From positions 124,001 through 188,000 of the forward strand of contig NZ_JAHUXH010000005.1 in NCBI RefSeq assembly GCF_019219825.1: a stretch of 64,000 nt of DNA, in the 5' to 3' direction. Source of the stretch: Streptomyces sp. TRM70350 (GTDB taxonomy: Bacteria; Actinomycetota; Actinomycetes; Streptomycetales; Streptomycetaceae). The stretch's first letter is position 1. Every line of letters begins with the position of its first letter. Shown one piece after another: positions 35,858 through 43,625 of this stretch. Under the pieces are notes generated by a model. That model was not told the DNA's origin. It ran no database searches and saw only the letters and a program-made list of their open reading frames with translations. Made by a program: the position numbers and the translations under genes.

Positions 35858-37606
35858 ATGGAGATCGCCGAGCCTGAGGAGAACGGCCGGAGCAATACGG
35901 CTGACTCACCTGTTGTGGACGATCCGACGTCCAACTCGGACATCGACTCGACGACGGCGTCGACGGTCCTGGTGGAGGTGCTCCCAGGGGTGGCTGTCGT
36001 CGCCGGTGAGGTCCCGCCGGAGCTGAAGCCCGATCTGATCGACTTCGGGATCGTGCCGGCTGCCGACCGCAAGCAGATCTCAGCGATCCTCGCCTCGATC
36101 GGGAACGCGGCGACCGTGGTCGGCAATCTCGGAAACGCGTTCGCCGGCGTGCAGGGGCTCTACAGGATCGGCGACACGGCACAGGCCCTGCTGAACAGCG
36201 GCGCGACGCTCGCCGTCAAGGACGGCGGGCACCTCGGAGCGGTGATGGTTCCCGGCCGCATCCTGCATCAGGCCCGCTTCTACTCCGTGAATGCGGTGAG
36301 CAAGGCGCAGACCGCAGCCTCGGTCGGGCCGGCGCTGGCCATGGTCGCCCTTCAGATGATGCTGAGTGAGGTCTCGGGCCTCGTCAGGACCAACCTCGCG
36401 GTGACAAGTCAGGTCCTCACCACCATCCGCAAGGATCAGTGGGCCGAACTGACGGGGCTCGTCGCCGCCATCGATCGCGCGGTCGACCAGGCGCGAGAGA
36501 TCGAGTCGGTCCCGACGTCCTTGTGGGAGGACGTCGCAGGCAGTGGAGCGCTGCTGCAGAAGCAGCTTGAGCTCTACCAGGGGAACGTCCGCGACCACGT
36601 CAGGCGGATCGGTCGGGCCGACGCACGCAGCCACCGTGAGTACCTGCAGACGAACGCCGAGGCGATCGCCTTCGATGCCTACGCCCTCCTGTCCTCCCTC
36701 AAGGCATGGACCGGGTATCACGCGCTGCGCGCCGCGAGGGCGAGAGCCGCTGGACGCGAAGACGCCGCCGAGGCGCAGTACGCCGAGGTCATCGCGCGCG
36801 ACACCCGCGCGGAGTTCGACTCCGCTCTCGCCGAGACGACGAGCCTCGTCGACGCGCTGACGCGGGAGCTGCGGATCACTGCCGAGCTCCCCGGACTCGA
36901 CGCATGGCCGCTGCCAGGGAAGCGGAAGGACGTGAAGGCGGCCCGCGAAACCTCCGCCCGTCTTCTGGAGGCGCTCGAGCCTCTAGCCGATGCTCTCCAT
37001 CCGCCGGCTCCTCCGCTTGAGGCTCCGGGCGTCGTCTGTACACCCAAATCGCTGGATCTCGAGCCGTACCTTCGCATCCTGCGATGGCTCCTCGAGGACG
37101 GTGAGACCCTACGTGTCCTCGGCTTCCCCGACCAGCTCGATGCCCTCGGTCCAATTTCTGCGATCGTCGGCGGAGCGAAGGAGAAGTTGGCGGCAGCGAG
37201 GGACAAGGCTGCGGCAAAGACACTGGTCGCCGTCACGGATCGCCGCATCATCACGGCCAAGACGAACGCATTCCTCGAGCAAGCCGAGATCCGTCAGGAC
37301 ATCCCGATTGACCAAGTGCGATACGTCCGAGCAACGACCACACAGGACAGAAGCGCGCGCTTGGCGATCGACCTCATCACGCGCGACGAGAACATCCGGT
37401 GGCTCTTCCACGCTGACGTAGACAACACTCAAGTGGGCGCGCTCGCCGCCGTGCTTGCCGAGTCGATGACGATCCCGGACGTTGAACGCGATGAGCTGCA
37501 GCGGCGGCGCTACGCCCCCATCGAGGCGGGCGAGAAAGGCGAGAGTACGGGCACGAGGTCTACCGAACCGACTGGATCCGAGGCCACGACCTGCGATGCC
37601 GAATAG
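35858..37606 (+). CDS. Hypothetical protein with C-terminal PH-like domain
   Basis: A 582-aa protein. The middle is amphipathic or hydrophobic (GPALAMVALQMMLSEVSGL) followed by long helices (residues about 200-400). Near the C-terminus LVAVTDRRIITAKTNAF and IPIDQVRYVRA look like a bacterial PH-like (YokE/bPH) domain. The ATG at 35858 is preferred because upstream in-frame sequence is Arg-rich and low quality. No defence or metabolic function can be assigned. Codon usage is less GC3-biased than core genes, suggesting transfer. Confidence 0.65.
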   Translation: MEIAEPEENGRSNTADSPVVDDPTSNSDIDSTTASTVLVEVLPGVAVVAGEVPPELKPDLIDFGIVPAADRKQISAILASIGNAATVVGNLGNAFAGVQGLYRIGDTAQALLNSGATLAVKDGGHLGAVMVPGRILHQARFYSVNAVSKAQTAASVGPALAMVALQMMLSEVSGLVRTNLAVTSQVLTTIRKDQWAELTGLVAAIDRAVDQAREIESVPTSLWEDVAGSGALLQKQLELYQGNVRDHVRRIGRADARSHREYLQTNAEAIAFDAYALLSSLKAWTGYHALRAARARAAGREDAAEAQYAEVIARDTRAEFDSALAETTSLVDALTRELRITAELPGLDAWPLPGKRKDVKAARETSARLLEALEPLADALHPPAPPLEAPGVVCTPKSLDLEPYLRILRWLLEDGETLRVLGFPDQLDALGPISAIVGGAKEKLAAARDKAAAKTLVAVTDRRIITAKTNAFLEQAEIRQDIPIDQVRYVRATTTQDRSARLAIDLITRDENIRWLFHADVDNTQVGALAAVLAESMTIPDVERDELQRRRYAPIEAGEKGESTGTRSTEPTGSEATTCDAE

Positions 37607-37918
37607 GTCCCAAGCCGATTGACCAGTTCGTAGCTGTTGGGGCCGATAGGGAAGCAGCCACCGCGTGATCATCAGAGGTTGCGTGGACTTCTGAAGATGG
37701 TGCGGTGGCCGTGGGCCAGCGCGCCTTGCGGCAGCTGGTGCACCCCCTGGCTCAGACGCGCCCTTGACCAAGGTCTACAAGGATTGTTCCGTTAGGGAAG
37801 TTGGGGCGTTCTACTCGGGGGTTGCCTTCGTGACCAGGTCGGCTGGCAGTGCGTGGTGTCTCATCAGCGGCACCAGGGGGGAACCGGCCGCTCCCCTGGC
37901 TGCTGCTGGGGCCTCCGT
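37607..37918. other. Intergenic region, no gene recognised
   Basis: 312 bp of mixed composition before the NB-ARC gene. It might contain eroded transposon sequence, but I see no inverted repeats or transposase motif to support that. Confidence 0.4.
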
Positions 37919-40672
37919 ATGAGACTCCGGCGCGGGATCGCGATCGCCGTCGTCGCCGGAGGCGGCGCTGTGACCACCATGCTGGTTGGGCTCGTCACGA
38001 ACGCCGTGTCCGATGAGTCGCGGTGGCCGGGCTGGCTGGGGTGGTTACAGGAGCACGCCTGGTTCTCGTTCGTCGTGTTGGGCGTGACGATGGCGGGGCT
38101 GACGGCCCTGCTCGCCGGGCTCTCCGAGACGCGGCCTCCCACCCCTCCGGGCCGACCGGAGGATGGAGCAGGGCCAGGGGCCGCCCAGGTGCTGCGTTCG
38201 TTGCCGCGCGACACCGCCGCGTTCACCGACCGTGCCGCGGAGCTGGAGCGGCTGGTGGGCTCGGTGCGGGCCTCACAGGAGCGTGGCGAGGGGCTGCCCG
38301 TTCACGTGATCGACGGCATGCCCGGTGTCGGGAAGACCACCTTCGCCGTGCACGCAGGCCACCTGCTCTCCGAGCGGTTCCCCGACGGACAGCTCTTCGT
38401 GAACCTCAACGGGCACACGCCGGGGCGTACTCCGGTGCAGGCCAGCGAGGCTCTTGCCTCGCTTCTCGCGGCCGCCGGCGTGCCGACTCAGCAGATTCCC
38501 GTCGGTGACGACGTCGGAGCGGTCACCGAGGCTCGGGCCGCCATGTGGCGGAGCAGGCTCGCGGGCAAGAAGGCGCTGCTGATTCTCGACAACGCGGCCA
38601 GCTACCGACAGTTGGAACCACTGCTCCCCGGTGGGAGCGGGTGTCTGGTGTTGGTGACCAGTCGCAAGCGGCTGGTGGCGAACGAGGAGGTGGTCATGTC
38701 GGTGGACGCACTGCCGCCGGATCACGCGGTCGAACTCTTCGTACGGCTCAGTGGGCGACCGGCCGACGCTCTCGGCCGGGATGTGGTGGACGAGTTGGTG
38801 CGGCTGTGCGGGTGTCTGCCGCTGGGGGTGTCGCTTCTCGCGGCACGGCTGCGGCACCATCCGTCCTGGAGCGCCGAGGACCTGCGCGGGCGGCTGGTGG
38901 CGGCGCGGGACCGGCTGGGAGAGCTGCGTGCCGGGGAACGTGCCGTCACCGCTACGTTCGATCTCTCCTATCGGGATCTCGCACCGGAGCGGCAGCACTT
39001 CTTCCGACAGCTCGGGGTCTTCCCCGGCACCGATCTCGACCCGCACGTCGGTGCGGCTCTTGCTGAGGTCTCCGTCGTGGTGGCCCGTCGGCACCTTGAG
39101 GCGCTCTACGACGACCACCTGATCGACGAGCAACCGGGGAGTCGCTACCGGCTGCACGATCTCTTGCGCGACTACGCTCGCGGTCTCGCCGCCGAGGGAG
39201 ACAGCATGGACCACGTACAGGCCGTCCAGCGCGTGTGCACCTACTACCTGGCCGCTCTTGCCGTCGCGAACGGGCAAACTGTGCGCAGCGGAGCCGCGGT
39301 GCCACCGGCGCCGGACGACACCTCGCGGGTGGAGACCCCGGTCCTGGAGTCGCGGGCGGATGCCCTGAGCTGGCTGGAGACCGAGCGGGCCAACATCCTG
39401 GCCTGCGTCCGTCGGGCGAACGGCCTCGCCCTGTACGACCTCGTGGTCCGACTCGCCGCGGCCATGGCGCCCTTCCTGCGCCAGGCCGGCCCCTGGGACC
39501 AGGCCGTCGCGCTCCATCGGACCGCCGCCGAGGCCGCCCGCCATACCGGTGATCAGCGGGCGCGGGGTGATGCCCTCGCCGAGCTGGGTGTCGTACGCCG
39601 TTTCATGGCCGCCTACCCACAGGCGATCGAGGCCCTCAACGACGCCGTGACGGCGTACGAAGCGGTCGACGACCGGCGTGGCAAGGCCGAGGCACTGAAT
39701 CAGCTCGGCATCGTCTGGTACCTGACCGCGGACAACGAGGACGCGGCCCGCGCCCAGACCGAGGCCCTCGCCCTCTATCGAGAGCTGGGGTACCGGCTCG
39801 GGCAGGCGAACGCGCTCGCGGATCTCGGCATGACACACCGGCAGATGAGCCGGTTCGACGCCGCGGTGGAGGCCCAGACCGAGGCCCTGGCGATCTACCG
39901 AGAACTCGGTGACCGATACGGGGAGGCGAACTCCCTGCGGGACCTGGGTGTCGTGCACAGCCTCATGGGCACGTACGACCTGGCCGCCCGGCATCACCAG
40001 GAAGCGTTCGACATCTACCTGGAGCTGGACGACCGTGTGCACCAGGCTTACGCACTGAACGAGTTGGGCGTCGTCCGACGGCTTACCGGAGACATCGAGG
40101 CAGCGCGGACGGCACACAGCCAGGCCCTGACGCACTTCACCGAGCTCGGTGAACGGTTCGGCCGCGCGAACAGCATCCGTCACCTTGGCGTCGTGGAGCG
40201 TGTGACCGGGGATGCGGCAGAGGCGATCCGGCTTCTGGAGGAGGCCCTGGGCGCCTACCGCGAGCTCGGCAGTCGAGGGGGTGAGGCCGCCTCGCTGAGT
40301 GAGCTGGGCGTCGCGCGCGGCATCGTCCGTGAGCGCGACGGCGCGATCGAGGCGTTCCAACGCGGTTTGGAGATCCTGAGGGGCCTGGGCGACCGGTGCG
40401 GCGAGGCGGAGGCACTGAACCACTGGGGGATGCTGCTGCTCACCTCCGATGAACCGACAGCCGCCCGTCGGCACTTTGGTCAGGCGCTCACGCTCGCGCG
40501 GGACATCCGCTGCCCGCTGGAGGAGGCGCGGGCACTGGAGGGCATCGGCCGCTGCGACTCGACGGTTGACGGGCCTGGTCACGGCGTGGACTCGCTGCGA
40601 GCCGCCGTGACCGTGTACCGGCGGTTGGGGGTGAGCGCGTCCGTGGACGACATCGAACGGTTGCTGGTGTAG
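37919..40672 (+). CDS. Membrane-anchored NB-ARC/TPR (STAND) protein
   Basis: A 917-aa protein. Two N-terminal hydrophobic helices (residues about 5-30 and 42-62) are followed by an NB-ARC ATPase with Walker A DGMPGVGKTTFA (about 131-142), kinase-2 LLILDNA and the CLPLGVS motif. After a winged-helix region come about nine TPR units of about 40 residues, each with a (G)xAxxLxxLG core. STAND proteins act as ligand-triggered oligomeric switches. The neighbours encode a RiPP precursor and radical SAM enzyme, and FxSxx systems often include such a TPR protein, so a role there is possible. The start is uncertain. Confidence 0.8.
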   Translation: MRLRRGIAIAVVAGGGAVTTMLVGLVTNAVSDESRWPGWLGWLQEHAWFSFVVLGVTMAGLTALLAGLSETRPPTPPGRPEDGAGPGAAQVLRSLPRDTAAFTDRAAELERLVGSVRASQERGEGLPVHVIDGMPGVGKTTFAVHAGHLLSERFPDGQLFVNLNGHTPGRTPVQASEALASLLAAAGVPTQQIPVGDDVGAVTEARAAMWRSRLAGKKALLILDNAASYRQLEPLLPGGSGCLVLVTSRKRLVANEEVVMSVDALPPDHAVELFVRLSGRPADALGRDVVDELVRLCGCLPLGVSLLAARLRHHPSWSAEDLRGRLVAARDRLGELRAGERAVTATFDLSYRDLAPERQHFFRQLGVFPGTDLDPHVGAALAEVSVVVARRHLEALYDDHLIDEQPGSRYRLHDLLRDYARGLAAEGDSMDHVQAVQRVCTYYLAALAVANGQTVRSGAAVPPAPDDTSRVETPVLESRADALSWLETERANILACVRRANGLALYDLVVRLAAAMAPFLRQAGPWDQAVALHRTAAEAARHTGDQRARGDALAELGVVRRFMAAYPQAIEALNDAVTAYEAVDDRRGKAEALNQLGIVWYLTADNEDAARAQTEALALYRELGYRLGQANALADLGMTHRQMSRFDAAVEAQTEALAIYRELGDRYGEANSLRDLGVVHSLMGTYDLAARHHQEAFDIYLELDDRVHQAYALNELGVVRRLTGDIEAARTAHSQALTHFTELGERFGRANSIRHLGVVERVTGDAAEAIRLLEEALGAYRELGSRGGEAASLSELGVARGIVRERDGAIEAFQRGLEILRGLGDRCGEAEALNHWGMLLLTSDEPTAARRHFGQALTLARDIRCPLEEARALEGIGRCDSTVDGPGHGVDSLRAAVTVYRRLGVSASVDDIERLLV

Positions 40673-40811
40673 CGGTCCGGCTGACGCCGACCATGTGGCC
40701 GAATTTCCCGTGCCAGGTGGGTGGTTGAGGATGCTACGTTTCCGGCTGATCTGTCGCTTCAACCCCGTCGCACCGTGCCACCTCCGGCACGTACCTCACG
40801 AGGAGCGTTGG

Positions 40812-41015
40812 ATGCCGTCACCCACGTCCGTCACCGAGCCACGCACCATCACGCCCGCCGGCCCGGTGTCCACGGAGCCGACGGCGGCCGGCACCGCCGT
40901 CCTGGACCGCGTGGCCGCCCGCGTCCGGCAACGGCTGGAGGCAGAGGAGGGCGCGACGGCCCGGGTCGGCGACGGTGCCCACGCGGCCTCGCTCATCTGG
41001 CCCTGGCCACTGTGA
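40812..41015 (+). CDS. Putative RiPP precursor ending IWPWPL
   Basis: This 67-aa peptide starts at an ATG with GAGGAG 7 bases upstream. The leader-like part is helical and charged (VLDRVAARVRQRLEAEEG). The last residues are ASLIWPWPL, an abrupt hydrophobic aromatic/proline tail. It lies 13 bases before an FxsB-like radical SAM/SPASM gene, as FxsA precursors do, but it lacks the FxSxx terminus. Modification of the Trp residues is inferred from the partner. Confidence 0.72.
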   Translation: MPSPTSVTEPRTITPAGPVSTEPTAAGTAVLDRVAARVRQRLEAEEGATARVGDGAHAASLIWPWPL

Positions 41016-41028
41016 GCACGTCCGCTCG

Positions 41029-42189
41029 ATGACAGAACCCGAAGGCCCCGTTCCTTTCCGGACGTTCATCCTCAAGGTCGCCAACCGCTGCAATATCGAC
41101 TGCGACTACTGCTTCGTCTTCAACTCCAAGGACCAGGCGGCGCGGCGCCTGCCCGCCCGAATGGACCTCGCTGTGGTGCGGGCTGCGGCCCGGCGGATTG
41201 GTGAACACGCCTCCGCACACCGCCTTCGGACCATCCACGTCGTACTGCACGGCGGGGAGCCGCTTCTCGTCGGCGCTGGGCACATGACCGGTCTGCTGGA
41301 GACCGTCCGGGACGCTGCGCCGGCCGGGACCCGGGTCCTCTTCGAGCTCCAGACCAACGGGACTCTTCTGTCCGGTGCCTGGCTGGACCTCTTCGAGCGG
41401 TACGAGGTCGCGGTCGGCGTCAGCCTCGACGGGCCGCCACCTGCGAATGACCGGCACCGGCTGACCCACGCCGGGCGGTCGAGCGCCGCCTCCGCCGTGC
41501 GCGGCATCGAACTCCTGCGGTCGCGGCCACACCTGTTCGCGGGGCTGCTCGCCGTCGTGGACCTGGCCAACGACCCCGTGGAGGTCCACGACTACCTGGC
41601 GGCGTTCGAACCGCCCGTGATCGACTTCGGCCTGCCGCACGCGACCCACGATGACCCGCCGCACCGCGCCGACCCGAGCGTGCCCGAGTACGGGCTGTGG
41701 ATGGGCAGGGTGTACGACGCCTGGCTCGCCCGGCCCGAGTACGAGCACAGCGTCCGGATGCTGGAGGACATCGTGGCCCTCAACTCTGGCGTGCGCGGTT
41801 CGGTGGAGACGCTCGGCCTGGCCCCGCCGACGAGCATCGTGATCGAGTCCGACGGCTCAATCGAGGCCGTGGACACCCTGCGGTCGGTCGAGGAGGGTGC
41901 CACCTGGCTCGGGCTCGACGTCCTCCGTCACTCCTTCGACGAAGCGCTGTTTCATCCGAAGCTGTTGCACCGGCAGCATGGCAAGGATGCGCTCGCCGAG
42001 CAGTGCCGCGCCTGCCCGCTCGTGGACGTGTGTGGCGGTGGCTACCTCCCGCACCGCTTCAGCGAAGCCCAGGGCTATCGGAACCCGTCTGTCTACTGCG
42101 CGGACCTGGAGTACCTCATCCGACACGTCCAGAGCTCCCTGCGGCAGCACGGCTGGGACCCCTACGCGCAGGCCGCCTCGTCGCCGTAG
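41029..42189 (+). CDS. Radical SAM/SPASM peptide maturase (FxsB-like)
   Basis: This 386-aa enzyme binds the SAM-cleaving [4Fe-4S] cluster through CNIDCDYC (C-x3-C-x2-C, about residues 19-26) and has VVLHGGEPLL and FELQTNGTLL as further radical SAM motifs. The C-terminal SPASM-type region CRACPLVDVCGGGYLPHRF, with NPSVYCADLEYL, matches the FxsB/cyclophane-forming group. These enzymes cross-link an aromatic side chain to a nearby residue of a precursor peptide. The small upstream gene is the obvious substrate. Confidence 0.88.
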   Translation: MTEPEGPVPFRTFILKVANRCNIDCDYCFVFNSKDQAARRLPARMDLAVVRAAARRIGEHASAHRLRTIHVVLHGGEPLLVGAGHMTGLLETVRDAAPAGTRVLFELQTNGTLLSGAWLDLFERYEVAVGVSLDGPPPANDRHRLTHAGRSSAASAVRGIELLRSRPHLFAGLLAVVDLANDPVEVHDYLAAFEPPVIDFGLPHATHDDPPHRADPSVPEYGLWMGRVYDAWLARPEYEHSVRMLEDIVALNSGVRGSVETLGLAPPTSIVIESDGSIEAVDTLRSVEEGATWLGLDVLRHSFDEALFHPKLLHRQHGKDALAEQCRACPLVDVCGGGYLPHRFSEAQGYRNPSVYCADLEYLIRHVQSSLRQHGWDPYAQAASSP

Positions 42190-42280
42190 ACGCGTGTGCC
42201 GTACCACCACGGGGGATCACGCGATGGAACGAACGAGTGCAGCAGCGACCGAAGCTACCGAGGAACGACAGGAGGCGCCG

Positions 42281-42760
42281 ATGAGCGTGACGATCCGCCC
42301 TGCGGAGAAGCGGGACGTCCCGGCCGTGGCCGAGCTGATCGAGGAGATCGAGCGGTTTTACGGCGCGACCGACACCGGCATCCAGCCACTGGAGGAACGC
42401 CGCACCCAGGTCGAGGCGGCGCTGTTCGGCTCGCCGCCGCTGGCCTCCGCGCTGCTCGTCGAGGATGAGACCGGTGACATCATCGGACTCGCCGCCTACT
42501 CGTTCCTCTGGCCGGCCGCCGGCTCCTCGCACTCCCTGTTCCTCAAGGAGCTGTACGTCCGTGGCACGCTCCGACGGCAGGGCATCGGTGCCCGCCTCAT
42601 GGACGAACTCCGTGCCATCGCCGCAGCGCGCCCCGGGTGCAGCCGCGTGGAATGGATGACCGACAGTGACAACCCGGGGGCACGGGCCTTCTACAAGTCA
42701 CTCGGGTTTGCCGAGTTCGATGGGAAGATCGTCTACCGGGTCGGCTCCGGCACGGCGTGA
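42281..42760 (+). CDS. GNAT-family N-acetyltransferase
   Basis: A 159-aa GNAT protein. It begins MSVTIRPAEKRDVPAVAEL, has the acetyl-CoA-binding motif ELYVRGTLRRQGIGARLMDEL (motif A, R-x2-G-x-G) and a C-terminal NPGARAFYKSLGF. The ATG at 42281 has AGGAGG 5 bases upstream. It follows the radical SAM gene by 91 bases and may modify or detoxify the peptide, though a general role is equally possible. Confidence 0.85.
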   Translation: MSVTIRPAEKRDVPAVAELIEEIERFYGATDTGIQPLEERRTQVEAALFGSPPLASALLVEDETGDIIGLAAYSFLWPAAGSSHSLFLKELYVRGTLRRQGIGARLMDELRAIAAARPGCSRVEWMTDSDNPGARAFYKSLGFAEFDGKIVYRVGSGTA

Positions 42761-42776
42761 GGGTGGTACGAGGCCA

Positions 42777-43151
42777 GTGGAAGTGGAGCGCTGCGACGAG
42801 TGCGGCGGCAAGATCGTCATCGGGCTCGGATGCGAGTGTCCGCCGGGTTCGTCCGCGTCGGCGTCGGCGACCCCGCGTTCGGTGAGTACGTTCGTGAGGA
42901 CGGAGTGGCGTACTCATCCGGAGGACACAATCCTGATCTCCCCTGCCCAGTGCGCGCACAGGCCGGGATGGTGCGACCACATGACCGAGGACGACGTACA
43001 GCCGCCGCGCTGGGGGTGGATCCCGAACCCTCCTCCCGGGCTCTGGGAGCGGTTGAGCAGTGCTTCTCCGGCGACCGCCACCGCGGGCAATCCGAGGCGG
43101 CGGGCCGTGCGACGGTGCACCACCTGTGAGGCGAACCTCGCGCAGGGCTGA
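42777..43151 (+). CDS. Hypothetical zinc-ribbon protein
   Basis: A 124-aa frame with CDECGG near the N-terminus, an internal CAHRPGWCDHM and a terminal CTTCE: several paired Cys that could bind zinc. The GTG start lies 16 bases after the GNAT gene. It looks coding by its Cys spacing and Trp-rich PPRWGWIPNPPP, but no family was recognised. Confidence 0.45.
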   Translation: MEVERCDECGGKIVIGLGCECPPGSSASASATPRSVSTFVRTEWRTHPEDTILISPAQCAHRPGWCDHMTEDDVQPPRWGWIPNPPPGLWERLSSASPATATAGNPRRRAVRRCTTCEANLAQG

Positions 43152-43233
43152 CCACCGTGCTGCGACATCGCTCTGTTCTCGCTTCGGTGGGCGCGGCCTC
43201 ACCCGTCAACGGCCGCGTCCGCCTGCGTCAGGA

Positions 43234-43625
43234 TCAGTAGCTGATGACGAGCCGCACGGAGGGCCGGTCGATCACGGCTCCGTCGGCGAGGTCACTGTCC
43301 GGTGTGTCCGCGGGGTAGGCCGTGACCACGGGTTCCGCGATCCGGGCCGGGCCCCAGGCGCGGATCTGCGCGCAGATCCGCTCGGCGAGGTCGGCGCCGG
43401 CCAGGCCGTAGCCGACGGCTCCCAGCCGGAACCGGGGTTCAGCAGCCGGGTCTTCGGCGGTGCGCTCCAGGGTGAGGTACGCGATGGAGTCCCCCTCGAC
43501 GAGGGCTGGGCTCAGGGCGGGTGAGGCGGGGCGGTGGAGGCCGGCTTCCATCGCTGCGGGCTTCGCGGTGATGCGGCAGGTCACTCGCTCGGTGGCGCTC
43601 AACCGCAGCCAGACGCCGTCGAACG
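43234..43625 (-). pseudogene. Remnant of FxLD-system methyltransferase (C-terminal part)
   Basis: About 130 codons read FDGVWLRLSATERVTCRI, then PALVEGDSIAYLTLERTAED, and end VIDRPSVRLVISY. I recognise this as the C-terminal extension of the PIMT-like methyltransferase of FxLD lanthipeptide systems. The methyltransferase domain is absent. The upstream sequence is directly the end of LanB in a different frame, so a deletion joined the two genes. Confidence 0.6.

Noticed and set aside
37607..37852. Possible insertion-sequence relic
   Set aside because: No inverted repeats, target duplications or transposase motifs could be identified.
42224..42280. Upstream ATG of the GNAT gene as a second RiPP precursor start
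   Set aside because: It is in frame with the acetyltransferase and would only add an Ala/Thr/Glu-rich extension; the ATG at 42281 has a much better ribosome binding site.
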